Shown here: positions 19,351-33,874 of the stretch, piece by piece
How the letters are laid out: each line of letters opens with the position of its first letter
Numbering within the stretch: position 1 is the first letter of the stretch
From: Anaeromyces robustus
Lineage: Eukaryota; Neocallimastigomycota; Neocallimastigomycetes; Neocallimastigales; Neocallimastigaceae
DNA: 64,000 bases
NCBI GenBank assembly: GCA_002104895.1
Contig: MCFG01000005.1
Span: forward strand, 114,501 to 178,500
Direction of reading: 5' to 3'
Notes under the pieces: generated by a model
The model's database searches: none
What the model was told of the DNA's origin: nothing
Seen by the model: only the letters and a program-made list of their open reading frames with translations
Program-made: the position numbers and the translations under genes

Positions 19351-20378
19351 TATTATGTTATTTATGATAATATTAAATAAAAAATATAAATAAATAAATA
19401 ATAAGTAAATATTTGATTTTTTCTTGTTAAACTTAATATATATATTTATTAATTTATTTATCATTTATATCATTTATTGTTCTTTTATTTCTTTTTTTTT
19501 TTTTTTTTTTTTAAAAATAGATTTTCATTTTTATTATTAATACAATTAATGATAGTTACACAAATATTATGACAAAATTTAAAATTCCTTAATATTTTAT
19601 TTATTAAGGTTATTTCTATATTAAATAAATTTTTTATTAATAAAGAATCTTTTTTTTTTTTTTTTTATAGAAAAAAAAATATAAAACTCTATTTCTATTT
19701 GTACATATGCAATCAATTAAAATTATTGATCCTAAAAAAAAAAATAAAAAAGTACAATTTATATAATTTATTAAATAAAATATAATTAATAATTTTAAAT
19801 ATTAAAAGTATATATAAAAAAAATAAAATGAATCATAATTAATATTGGTACAAGATTATAATTAATTAACACTAAAAAGAATATTTATATTTATTAATTT
19901 TTTATTTATTTTAAATTTATATTATTACTTTTCTTTTTTTTTTTTTTTTTTAATTCTGTTTATTTATATTGTTGGTTTTATACAAAACAAATTAATTATT
20001 ATTAATTATAATTGTTTGGGAAAAAAATTTTTTTTTTTTTTTGATGAATATAAAATTATTTTGTTAAATTTAATATATTAAATATACATAATAATAAAAT
20101 ATATTAATTTTTTTTTTTTTTTAGACTAAAGGAAGAGAATAGACTACCATGTTTTTTTATTAATTATAAATAATTATTAATACATTTAACATTTAGATTT
20201 AATAAATATAAAAAATAAATTAAAAAAATTAAACGAAAATTCTATCTAAAAATCTATAATATAAAATAAAATATAATAAATTTCTGAAATTCTAATAATT
20301 TCAATATAGGATTCTATTCAAATTTCACTCTTCTTTAAATGCAATAATATTTATAAAATAAAAAAATAATATCTGAAA

Positions 20379-20488
20379 TTAAAGATTAGTGTGATATCCA
20401 CTAAAACTCTTCCTTGGGTAATTGTCATCATTTCTAATAAAAGAAGATGATTCAAAAGGTCTTGTGGTTGAAATAATATCGCTATTCG

Positions 20489-20519
<31 letters not shown>

Positions 20520-21041
20520 GACTAGGATTAATTTTTATTTAAAATTATTAATTTAAATTAAACATACATGTGACATATATATTACATTAACATTAACATT
20601 AAAGAAAGGAATATTTAATACATGAAATGTAAATTAAATCCATGTAACAAAAGATACAAGAAATAAATGAAATTTATTACAGATATTAATCAAATTAAAA
20701 AATATTAAATATATAAAAAGGAAAAAAGTTTAAACTTCTAACCTCTCCCATTCAATGAATGAGATGTCATTCGAATCAGTATCTGAATAAATTTTAATGC
20801 CTTATCTTTTTTCGACGTCGACGCCCTTGAAGCCGACCGGAGTGTTCTTATGGTTATTATACCAATTGAAAAGAATCCGAAAGGATATATTTACAATTGG
20901 CATAACAACAGTAAGAAAAGAAAAGATTCGAGATATTATTATTATGTCTTATCGATTCGACGTCAACGCTCTTGGTATTAAAGGGTGTTGATTTATACCA
21001 ATCAAATAACAACTCCAAAAAAAAAACTATATATTACCAAT

Positions 21042-21101
<60 letters not shown>

Positions 21102-21225
21102 CCAACCACACAAAGTATGAAACAGGAATCTCCTTTGAACTTTTGTAAAGTTGTCTAATTAAATATTTCCGTTCCCCTTTATCGAAATACAACTTTTCCA
21201 AAACTGAAGTTCTACCAAGAAAGAA
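20379..21225 (-). pseudogene. Decayed or fragmentary coding locus with a repeated peptide motif
   Basis: This island has clearly higher G+C than its flanks. On the minus strand several stretches read as credible protein: near 21101-21220 a segment containing LGRTSVLEKLYFDKG and KEIPVSYFVW; near 20900-20995 a segment containing LLFDWYKSTPFNTKSVDVE; near 20800-20870 a related copy containing ILFNWYNNHKN and KGVDVEK; then a tail with SDTDSNDISFIEWE that can splice (donor at 20742/20741, acceptor at 20483/20482) to a last exon 20379-20481 ending SFSGYHTNL and stop. The two WY...VDVE copies are in different frames, and a TAA interrupts the second copy, so the locus looks broken unless small introns are hidden. 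A 53-nt poly(A) run (21048-21100) separates two parts. I do not recognise the family. It may be a dead gene or transposon remnant. Confidence 0.4.
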
Positions 21226-21727
21226 AATATATTTATAAAATAAAAAAAAAGTAAAAAATAATCGTTTGAAAAAATTAAATCTAATAAAAAATAATTTAAT
21301 ATATAAATTTATAAATAAAATTTGACATATAATTAATTAGAAATCATATATATCTTAATCACTATATCTTAAAATATACTTTCAATATTTTAAGAAAAAC
21401 AAAAAAAAAAAACTATTTATTATATTAATATTTTATATAAAATAAAGATATAATTATCATTTATTAATTATACTTATTATACTATTTTATTTATTTATTA
21501 TTTTATTATTAATAGTTATTATTTATTTTATTATTAATATTTATTATATTGAAATTATATATACATTATATTATATTATATGTTATATTATATATATATA
21601 TATATATATATATGTATTTTTTTTTCCTTTTATTTTAATTATTATTATTTACAAAATATATTTATATATTATACTATTTATTTAGATAAATACTTTATTA
21701 TTTTAAGTTATATATATATATATTTTT
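21226..21727. other. Spacer downstream of the U-box/vWA gene
   Basis: AT-rich DNA with TA dinucleotide runs near 21590-21612. Nothing gene-like is visible. Confidence 0.5.
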
Positions 21728-22429
21728 TTAATATATTAATTCTTGGATTTGATTATTAGGATTATTATTAGGATTATTATTAGAATTAATATTAAGATTA
21801 GTATTTTCATTTTCAAATGTTTTTTTATAATAATTTATACAATATTGATTATTTTCATCAAATTGTAATTGTCTTGGATTAAATTCATTAATAAAAATAT
21901 ATCCATTAGAATAACCAAGAGGATCTCTTTCTTTTAAATCTTTTAATACTAAATCTGTTCCAAAATAAGGATGTTTAAGAATTTCATTTTCTTCACGATA
22001 GTGACCTAAAGTAATAGCTTTAATTCCATTAGAAAATTCAACTTCATATTTTCGATTTTCTTCATCCATTAATATTAAATTAAACCATGAATTAATGGAA
22101 ATTTCTTTTGCTTCAACAAGATCAACTGGGAAATACCATATATTATTCATTAATATAGGATGATATGGGGTTAAGAGAACACCTTGTATATTACACATAT
22201 ATAATTTTTTTGAAGAAGAAGTTTGTTCAATAAGACATTGAACAATAGCATTATTATTGAGACGGTCACCTTTTTTTAAATCTTTAACATATTTAGTTTC
22301 ACCATTAGCTAATAATACAATAGCTTCTCCATTAAAACATCCTCCATGACGATTAAGAAAACTACTCATACAAGTTGAAGTTGAGTGATTAGCAGTAAAT
22401 CGAGAATTATTTCTATAATTATTTCTATA

Positions 22430-22465
<36 letters not shown>

Positions 22466-24391
22466 ACTATTATTATTATTACTATTAGTATTAAAAGTAG
22501 TGCCATAATTATTATTACTCATCTTTGTCATTTTTGGTGGTGGAAGATGAGTAAATATAGCATGAGCCATTTTTCTATAAGTAGAAAATATATCAAAACT
22601 ATAATATTGTAAAGATTGATCTTTAAAATTACCACATTGTTCATATTGATGGAATCTTAAAAATGAATTAATATAACATTCTCCCCATATTTTAAAATAT
22701 TCTTGATGAATAGCTTTTTCAACTTGTCCATGACTTGGATCTGGATTATCAATATCAATTAATAAACTTTTAATAAATTTAGTTTTATATTTTAATCCAT
22801 TTAATAAATCAAAATATTCTTTTAAAATTTTTTTAGCTTTTTCACTTTCTTCTGGATCATCTTTAATAGTATACATTTTGGAAATTTTATGAAGCGTAAT
22901 AATAAATTTATTTCTTATTAATTGATTAAGAAGAATTTCTTCATATTTAATAGATTCTAAATCTTTTTCTTTAATTAATGCATTTGTATCAATATTTTCA
23001 ACTACTATAGTATCATCATCTGATTCTTCATCAAGTAATTCATCATCATCATCATCATCACCATCACCATTACCATCATTATCAGTATCATCAATTTCCA
23101 TTTTCTTTTCTTTTTCTTTCTTTTCTAATTCTGACATTTCATTAATATATGATTCAAGATTTGGACTATCAAAGTTTATTGGTACCTCAAATTTTTGTTG
23201 AGTCATTGGAAGTTCAACAATAACTTTTGTTTGATCTAATAATTTTTTATTTATTTTAAATATAGCATTTCTATAAGCACCTCGATAAAGTGGTCCTATG
23301 GTCATTGTTTTTTTAACACTTTCACCTTGAGTAACCGTAACTTTAACAATAGGTGTAATAGTAGAAAGTAAATTAGACATATAATTAATAAATATAGTTC
23401 CTACCATACTACCATCAGGACAATAACCATAAACACCATTACAAAGATTTGCAATATCAACTAATAATTTTGGTCCAATATCATTACCAAATGAAAACGT
23501 AGAAATAGTAAATTTATCATTGGATGATTGTATGGCATTTTTTAAAGTATCATAAACCCCTGTAGGTGGATTGATATTAGAATCACCATCAGTAAATACC
23601 ATAATAGATTTGGAACAATTTTCATAGGGAATAGATTTTGAAAGATCTAGAGCTACTTTAATACCATCCCACATATTAGTGGCACGTCCTGGTGTTATTT
23701 GATCCATGGAATCAATAACTTTCTTCCTTTCTTCTTTACTTTTTAATAAAACTGGTACAGTTATTACTTGAGCTCTATCATTAAAAGTAATAATACTAAT
23801 CATATCATTATCTCTTAAAGTTGAAACAATAGTTTTAATTGAATGTTTAATTAATTCAAGTCTTGAAAGATACATTGATTCCATTCCATCAATATTATTA
23901 CAACAATTGTTTCCCATTGAACCAGAAATATCAACAACACATATTAAACAAAGAGGAGGTGTATTTTCAATTTTTTTAGGTTTCATACATACATGAATGG
24001 AATCTTTACATAAATTATTACTTTGTTCTTTTGAAATATAACGACCATATAATTCTTCAAATTCAATATTTTCAATTTTTTCATCATTATTAATAATAAA
24101 TTTTTTTATTTTGTCATCAAAATCAATATCTTCTAATTGTATACTTTTGCTTTTAACATACGCTTCTATAAGACTTTTTAAAGAATAATTAATAACTCCA
24201 TCAGAAAAATTCATTGGTATCTTTGTCAAAGGTGAAACATGAGTAGCATCCAAAGCTCTTTTAATGGCTTCTTTTTCATATGTATGTCCATCAGGGAAAA
24301 CCATTGGTTCTCTCATAATTTCTAATGTTATAGGACATAAATATTCATTTGGAACATCTTCATCTAAAATATCCGTATCACTCATATTCAT
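21728..24391 (-). CDS. U-box / von Willebrand A / Hint (Vint) domain protein, 887 aa
   Basis: Intronless, with start ATGs at 24391 and 24385. Residues ~14-85 form a U-box (YLCPITLEIMREPMVFPDGHTYE), the fold that recruits ubiquitin-conjugating enzymes. Residues ~147-340 form a vWA domain with the MIDAS signature VVDISGSMG (Asp154, Ser156, Ser158) and the downstream VFTDGDSN. A following segment (~345-620), including an Asp-rich stretch at 439-460, fits the region called Vwaint. After an Asn-rich linker comes a Hint-like domain: HGGCFNGEA with Cys685 at the position of the self-cleaving nucleophile, the block VKDLKKGDRL, and LTPYHP at 740-745 carrying the block histidine. Hint domains process proteins autocatalytically (inteins, hedgehog). 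The U-box/vWA/Vint combination is known in fungi, ciliates and amoebae but is poorly characterised. Inference: ubiquitin ligase-like protein whose C-terminal part may be released or modified by self-processing. Confidence 0.88.
22437..22465 (-). repeat. Coding AAT run in the linker before the Hint domain
   Basis: An ATT/AAT trinucleotide run encodes about ten consecutive Asn in the linker (residues ~645-654), just before the Hint domain. Confidence 0.85.
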
Positions 24392-24544
24392 ATACTAATT
24401 ATTTGTTAAATATTTTTTTTAAAAAAAGTATATTAGCTTAATATTAAATAACTTTTAAAATAAAATGACAATATTAATTTGTTGTGGTTATTTTAAATAT
24501 TATTACACTTTTATATTATTATATTATTATTTTATTATTATATT

Positions 24545-24655
24545 ATTTTATTATTTTATTATTTATTATTTATTATTTTATTATTTATTATTTATTATTT
24601 ATTATTTATTATTTATTATTTATTATTTATTATTTATTATTTATTATTTATTATA
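24545..24655. repeat. Heptamer (ATTTATT)n tandem repeat
   Basis: About 15 copies with period 7, just upstream of the U-box/vWA gene start at 24391, so possibly in its promoter region. Confidence 0.85.
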
Positions 24656-25702
24656 AGATTATTTATTAAAAAACTATTTATTATATGATTATTTATTATT
24701 TATAATTATCGTGATATATATTCATTGATTATTTATTATTGATTATGTTACTATTATTATTATTAATTATTATTATAAATTATTTTAATTATATAATTAT
24801 ATAAAGTTAAAAAATATTTTTAAGAAAAAAAGTTAAGTATTTATATAAAAAATGCGCCACAAAGTGTAAAACTGAATATTCTTAGACATTTATTGAGATC
24901 GATATAATTTAAATTTATCTTCTATAAAAAATTGATTTTCAATGATTTCAAGCCATATGATTTATATTAAATTATAATAAATTATAATATTTAATGAGTA
25001 AAATTTATTTGACATAAATCTAATGTATAAACAAAAATTAAGAATTTTTTAATTTAATAAAGTTTAAAAATAGAAATATTACAAAAAAAACTTATTACGA
25101 TTAGATTTATGATAACAGGAATAATAAATCATTTTATCCTCTTTTTCTTTTTTTATTATTTTTCTTACTTTTTATTCCATAACAATAACAATAAAATGCA
25201 ATGAATAAAAATTTCAACATTCAATTCTAAAAGAAAATAAAAATAAAAAGTATCAATATATTAAATTAACAATTAAAAAATAAATGATATATATTATCAA
25301 TAAAATTAATAAAACTGTAACATTTTTTTTGTTCTTCTTTTACTAAATTTTAAAGAAAAAAAAAATAAAAATAAAAATAAATAAATAAAAAATATATAAA
25401 TCTTTATAAAATTTATATAGAATATAGAAGACAACAAAAAAAAAAAAAAAAAAAAAAAGGATATTTAATAAAATATGATAATGATAATATACAGAAATTT
25501 TTAAAAAATATATGCGAAAATAAATTTAATCTTTAATAATATTAAATTAATTGAAAATATTATATCTATACATAAACATTTTTATGAAAAATAAAATTAA
25601 ACTAATTGAAATAATGAATAATAAAAAAAGAAATATTTTCAGTATTTCAGTATAAAAATAATTTCTTAAATATAATTATTATAAATATTATGAATAAACA
25701 TA

Positions 25703-25751
25703 GGCAGTACAATATGTAACAAAACAAAAAATTTGAATATTTTGTACTGCC
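25703..25751. repeat. Short inverted repeat GGCAGTACAA...TTGTACTGCC
   Basis: The 10-bp arms at 25703-25712 and 25742-25751 are perfect complements around a 29-nt AT-rich centre. The arms have G+C content unlike the surroundings. TA precedes the left arm, but no matching target duplication follows the right arm. Confidence 0.75.
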
Positions 25752-25947
25752 CAATAATTAAAATTTAAAATTTCTATTTATAATATAATAATAAATATTT
25801 ATAGGAATTACCAAAAAATAATTATTCTACTTATTACTGATTACATTGATTTATATTTACTGTTTTCTGATTTTGATCTCTATTTTAATGTATTTGTTTT
25901 TTTTTTTTTTCATTTTATTAATTTTAATGTTTATTTCTTGTCTTTTT

Positions 25948-26571
<624 letters not shown>

Positions 26572-26939
26572 TTATTATTAGTATTAACATCTAATTATAA
26601 TTATAATTCATATCAATGGATAAAATATTTACATATTTACATTATAGACCAGAAATATGAATTCAGATATAAATATTTATATGCTTTTTAATATATGTGT
26701 ATAAATTATAAATTTTATTTTTGTATATATCATTGGTCTTTTTATTCTTAATTCAGAGTTATTTATGCAAAATATAATTTTTTAACTTGTATTATATTAT
26801 TAAAGAACAATACATATAATAATTAGATAAACTATTAAAGTTTATTTTATTAATAATATAAAATAAAATTATATCAAAATACTAAAAATTATCAATATCA
26901 AAAAACGTAACTTTGGAAAAGAAATTATATTACACTAAT

Positions 26940-27110
26940 ACTAAATAATATATCTAATATTTTTATAGTCATATTTATTATTAATATTAATATTAATACT
27001 AAATAATATATCTAATATTTTTATAGTCATATTTATTATTAATATTAATATTAATACTAAATAATATATCTACTATTTTTATAGTCATATTTATTATTAA
27101 TATTAATACT
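26940..27110. repeat. Three-copy tandem repeat, unit 58 bp
   Basis: Copies begin at 26940, 26998 and 27056 (ACTAAATAATATATCTA...). The third has one substitution (CTAATA to CTACTA) and lacks one ATATTA-like hexamer. Each unit contains ATAGTCATATTTATT. Confidence 0.9.
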
Positions 27111-28248
27111 ATAGAGTATAAAATTAATTTATCTTTTATTATTATATTAATATTTAAATTAATAATGACATTTAGAATATGAACAGTATTAATATTATTT
27201 ATATAAATATCTATATAATTGTTTTTATATGAATATCTATATAATAATATAATACAATACTAATAATGAGATTTGGAATACAATTAATGCTAATGTTATT
27301 AATAATTTATTTAATATTATTATAATATTTACTATTTATATTTATTATTTAAATTTATTATATATATTTATTTTTTTTTTTTTTTACTATTTGTGTAATA
27401 CTGATATTCTCATATTAATTATATATTATATAGATATAAATAATATTAAATACATACATCAAATTGATGACACTGTTTTAGTGGGAAAAAAAAATTATAA
27501 ATAAATAAATATATAACAATAAATAACAATAATATTAAAGCAAATAATTTTTTTTTTGTTTTACCATTTTAAATTTTTAATTTTCTAATTTTAATAATGT
27601 TATTTTTATTTTTTGTTATTGTTATTAATAAACTATATGTAATATTTTTATTAATAAAAAGTAATATTTATTTAATATTTAAAACTTATAACTTTTTATA
27701 TTTATATTATCATTGGTTTTTCATTTATTTTTTTATAAAAAAGATTTATATGGTTATATCAAAAAAAATGTAAACCAATAAATAAATAAAAAAAAATTTA
27801 AAATTTTTATAATTAAAGTTAGTCAATATGGAAATTTGTTTATGTTTCATATAAAAAAAATGATACTATTTAATTTATTATAACAAATAACATATGATAT
27901 TTTCAAACTTGTATATATTTTGTCTCAATTTTTTTATATTATATGGTTATTTATTATTATTATACTAATATTAAATTAAATTATTATACCATTATTATTA
28001 TCAAATAAAAAAAGTATCTTAATATCTTATATCCATATATATTATATTATTTATAATTTATTATTCAAAAAAAGTAAATATCTGTCCATTTATAAAAAAT
28101 ATATACTTTTTTTTCCATCTTTCCTTTTTTATCATTGTTTTTCTTAATTGTTTCAGTTAATATAATACGAAACATTTAAGCTGATATAATTATGGTTATC
28201 TTCTTTTTTATTTTTTATTTTTATTTTTATTTTTATTTTTTATTTTTA

Positions 28249-28304
<56 letters not shown>

Positions 28305-29171
28305 TTTGTCATTATTTTTATTATTATTTTTATTTTTATTTTATTTTTATTTTTATTTTACAAATTAAATAAAAACTTTAGTAAGTTATATTATTATGTT
28401 ACATTGAGGTACATTTATACATTCGAATATATAATATTTAAAATACACGCATTATTAAACATTATATAAAAATGTACTATTTACAAACCAATAACTTCAA
28501 TAATGCATATTTTATTTTATTACAATTTATATAATATTAATTTATTACGTTTTTTTGCCAAAATGAATAAAAAAAATAAAATAAAATATTAAACTTTAAT
28601 ATACTTATACTAGATGTTTTTATTATAGTCGGAAAATAAATTGCTCTATTTTTTAATTAATATATTACATCATTTTTTATTTCCATATATTTGTTTCATC
28701 ATAACATTATTAAATATAAAAAAATTTAAAAAAATTATTACAAATTAATGTATATAATAACAAAAACCCAAAAATTAATTAAAATTTGACTATGTATCCT
28801 TTTTTATTATTATAGAAATTATTCTAATTCTTTTTTTTTTTTTTTTTTTTTATTTGTTCGTTTATTTGGTTGGTTATTTTACTAAATGTTTCATATTTTC
28901 TTATTTATTTTTAAAATATATATATTATATAATAATAGCTTACTTTACTAAAAATCTGTTACATTCTTTTCATATATTACTGTTTATTATTAATATCTAA
29001 TATATTGTAGTTAATATATATTATGTCATAAAACATACTAAGGTTTTATAACAAAAAAAAAAAATATTCAAATCTTATATAATTTTTAATAGCATTTAAA
29101 CTTTTATGTCATTTTACCATATAAAGAAAATATATTAGATTTCCTTTAATGTAAATGGCACAAAACTTTTC

Positions 29172-29199
29172 AAAGGATATTAATATATTAATATCCTTT
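29172..29199. repeat. Perfect 28-bp palindrome
   Basis: AAAGGATATTAATA is followed directly by its reverse complement with no spacer. Symmetry ends at 29171/29200. Confidence 0.85.
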
Positions 29200-29274
29200 A
29201 ATATTATGAAAACATAAAAAAAAATAATAATAATAATAATAATAAAATTAATATACCAATTAATAATATTTCTA

Positions 29275-29380
<106 letters not shown>

Positions 29381-30116
29381 TTATTTTTTATAATATAGTA
29401 TTAATAAGACATAAAATATAAGAATTTATTTAAATATTAATAATAATAAACATTGATATATTATAATGAAAAAGCTTTAATAAACATGAAACATCAATAC
29501 CTTGAATAAAAATAATAAAATAATTATTGAAACAATGTAAAAATTATAATACTTAAAAAAAATAAAATCCTTGTACGGTTCAAAAATGTTGATGTTACCA
29601 TAATAAGTTTATTTATTATAAATTATACTATAACTTTTATCCTATTACCCAATTACTATGATTTTACAAATTTTTATGCCCATTTAATCATTTAATATTA
29701 TTTGTAAATTCAAATTAATTATTCAAAATATTTATTATTAATACTTAATTATTCAATTATTAATGATTATAAATTTATGGGATAATATTATTTATTATTA
29801 TTTTATTATTATTATAAATATAGTTATTATTATTATTATTATGATTATTATTATTATTATTATATACTATTATTTAATTATATTATTATAAATATAATTA
29901 TTATTATTATTTATTATTTAATATTGTTGATATATTTATTTATTTATTAATATATCATTCTCTAATTAATGATATATATATAATATATAACGTATTTTAT
30001 TGAAATATATTTTATTAATGTTATTTATATTAATTCTATCCACTTAGAATATAAATGTTTTATATATAATAAATAAATAATTATAATAAATAATAAAATA
30101 AAATAAAAAAAATACT

Positions 30117-30158
30117 ATTTAAAAAAATGTAAATTTTTTTTTTTACATTTTTTTAAAT
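30117..30158. repeat. 17-bp perfect inverted repeat with T-rich 8-nt loop
   Basis: The arms 30117-30133 (ATTTAAAAAAATGTAAA) and 30142-30158 are exact complements. The low-complexity sequence makes a chance origin more likely than for the 16346 hairpin. Confidence 0.7.
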
Positions 30159-30974
30159 ATTATATTAATTAAAGTTAATAATACGATTAAATGAAGAATA
30201 TAAAAACGGTAATATTTAAAATAACAATTAATTTTTTAATTAAAATTGAGATTTTTAAACTTTTTTTTTTCCTTTGTGCGTATTTTTAGTTTTAAAATAT
30301 GAAACTACAAAAGTATAAACTACCAATTCTTAAGTAATCTCTAAATTAAATGATAGAAATAATAAATACTATCATACCAATAATCTGTACCCTACTATAT
30401 CCAAAATATATTCCTTTTATTTATCTTTTATTACCTTTCTAAATTCATTTTTCATTTCAAAAGCTACATAATAATCGCTATTTCAATATTATATAGTATA
30501 GTAAATAAATTATTAATTATTTATATATAATAATGCATAATAAATTATAATAATAGTATATAATAATAAGATGATATATACATATGAAAAATAACAGATA
30601 TTTAATATTAAAAAAAAAACGGTAAATTTTATTAATAGTAAATTAAATAAAAACATGCTTTTTTTAAAAATATATATATAAATATATATATATAAATTAC
30701 TTATTAAAAAATATATATATAATAATAATAATTATAATTCATATTTGATACTAAATATAATAATATATTACGTTAATATATTATATTAATATATTAAGTA
30801 TATTAAATTCTTTTTTTTTTAATATTTTTATAGATTTTTCTTAATAATTTAGATTTTTTAATTTATTAAAAAAAAAAATTATTTAATATTAAATAATACA
30901 AGAAATATATATAATATATATTTTTTATCAAATAAATATTTGCTTTTTTCCTATTCTATTATTTTTTTTTTTTC

Positions 30975-31006
<32 letters not shown>

Positions 31007-31131
31007 GATCATATATCTTATATTTTTTTTTTATTTTTAATTATAAACTCAATATCTGTTTGTACAAATATATAAACAATAAAATAAAATAACATAAAAT
31101 AACAAAATATCAAACAATAAACTAATATAAA

Positions 31132-31169
<38 letters not shown>

Positions 31170-33874
31170 GTAATAGTAATAGTAATAATAATAATAATAT
31201 AATTATATACTTGTATATAATTAATAGTAATAAAAATAATAATGTTAAATTAACAAAATATTAGTAATATAAAATAAAAAAATTTTTTTTTATTTTATGT
31301 TATAAAGAAAATAAACAAATAAATAAGTAAATGATATACTATTTAACATTTAACCTTTTTTTTTTTTCTTATTTTTATTATTTTTTCCTTTTTATTATTA
31401 TTTTAAATGATTTTATTATTTATTGAAACAATATATATGCTGTTATTAATTAGATACATTTTTATTTATAATATATTATCATCAATATAATTCATTTTAT
31501 TAGATAATATTTTTTATAATAAATATATTAAGTAAAATATGTTAGATAATAACATATTTAATTTCTTTTCATCTATAAATATTAAAATATTAAAATATTA
31601 ATGATAATATGGTTTTTGAATAAAAGAAAAATGAAAACCTACATAAATATATATTATAATAAAAAAATAAATAAACTATATATAAAAGGAAAGAGAAATA
31701 TAATAAGTAAAAAAAAATCAGATAAAAAACCATAAAAAAATATTAATGGATATAATAGATTTAAAAATGTTTACCTTTGGATTACAAAAAAAAAAAAAAA
31801 AAAAAAAAGGAAAATAAGTTAATAAAAAAAATTGAATATATATCAAAAATTTTAAAAATTTTTTTAAAATAATTATTTTGTTTTTCCAAAGAATATTTTA
31901 ATGTTCGAATATAAAATATAAAATATAAAATTTATAATATTAATAATATTAATAATTAATATCAAATAAGTAATTAATAATCATCATCATATTATTTAAT
32001 AAATAAAAAACTTTAAACTTATTTTAAGATTATATAATTTTAAATTTCATAATGAAATAAAGTTTTTTAAGAAACCATTATGATTCTAATGATTCTAATG
32101 ATACAATTATTTATTATATTTTACAAATTAAAATTTATACTAAATTTAATCAATATATATTATTTTTTTATACAGATAATATATATTAATGTTGTAGTTT
32201 TTATTAATATTAGTAATATTATTATTATTAATATTTAAATAAAAAGTATTAATAGACTTAAAAAAATATATATTTATTTATATATATATATAAAATGTTA
32301 AATAAATTAGTCTTTGCTAATTTTTTTTTTAATTTTTTGTATTAAAAAAAATAATAATTTTATATAATAATTTAGTGACGAGAGGAACGTATTTAAAAGA
32401 ATTATCTTTATGAATTGAATTATTAATTAATAATAAGTAAACTCAAAACTAAAAATCTTTAATATTTTAATGATAATTTAAAAATGAATATATAATAATA
32501 AATAGATTTTATATAATTTCATTACATTTATAATTTATCTCATTTTTTTTTCTTAATAAAAAAAAAGAAAAGTTTAAATAATAGTATTATTTTAATATAT
32601 TCTTTGATGATGAAAAAACTATAAAAAGTAATGTAAAGAAAAAGTATAAATGTTAAAAAAAATTTTTTTTAAAAAAAAAAAACTATCGAAAAAATAAAAT
32701 ATGATTAAAATATAAAATTAAGGATAAATAATTGGTAGTAATTAATATGGTTAATTAAATAACATTTCTAATATTTATTATTTTATTATTTTATTATTTT
32801 ATTATTTATTTATTTATTATTATTTTTTTTTAAAGTATATATATTTTTTTTAATTTTTTAATTTTTTAATTTTTTACTTGCTTTTTCAAAATTAAAATTA
32901 AAATTTTAATTTATTAATTAATCATAAATGGTTGACTTTTGTTTTATTCATTATTATTAATATACAATATTATTATAATAATAATAATAATCATATTTAT
33001 TATTAATCTAGAATAATTTTAAATAATATAATTTTATAAAGAATTATTATATAAATTAATCATATTTATTATCTTAATAAACTATATTTTATTACTTTAA
33101 TTTTGAATTAGAATAATGGATTAACCTGTTATTTTATAGCAATAATTTACAATTATAATAATAATTAAGCATTAATATATATATATATTTAATTATTTAA
33201 TTAATTTCCATTAATAAATAATTTTATTAATTCATTTCTATTTTCTCTTTTTTTTTTTTTTACTTTTCCTTTTTTTTCTCTCTTTTATATATTATAATTA
33301 ATATACTTTATTATAATAATTTATATAAATTATTACATATAGTTAAATAGAATAAAATGTATATACATAACAGTATATAAAACAAAAAATAAAAGAATAA
33401 AAAAAAACATAAAGAATAAAAAAAATTGAATCTATTATTAATAAAAAAAAACAATAAAGCATTTTTATAATATTTTTAATAATTATTTATAATTTTTAAA
33501 TAATCAACGCATAATAAATTGAATAAATAAATTAACAAAAAAAAGTTTTTTTTCGAAGATAATTACTTTTGAAAGTTTCATTTTCAATTTGAACTATTTA
33601 ATTAAATATACAAAGAATTAACAATAATACCAATAACAATAATAATAATAATAAAATTTAAAAATATAAAATATCAATCTATCTAATTGATTATTAAATA
33701 TTAATTGTCAAAATAATCATAAAAAAAGATAAAAATAACTTTTATATGATTATTCAAATATAGAAAATAAATTAATAATTAAAAAAAAAAAAAAAAAAAA
33801 AAGGAGAATTATTTAATTCTTAAAAAAAAATTATATCTATTTTTTTTTTTAACAAATATATAAAAACGGCCTAA

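Noticed and set aside
26940-27110. CRISPR-like array
   Set aside because: The copies are directly adjacent with no spacers, and the genome is eukaryotic.
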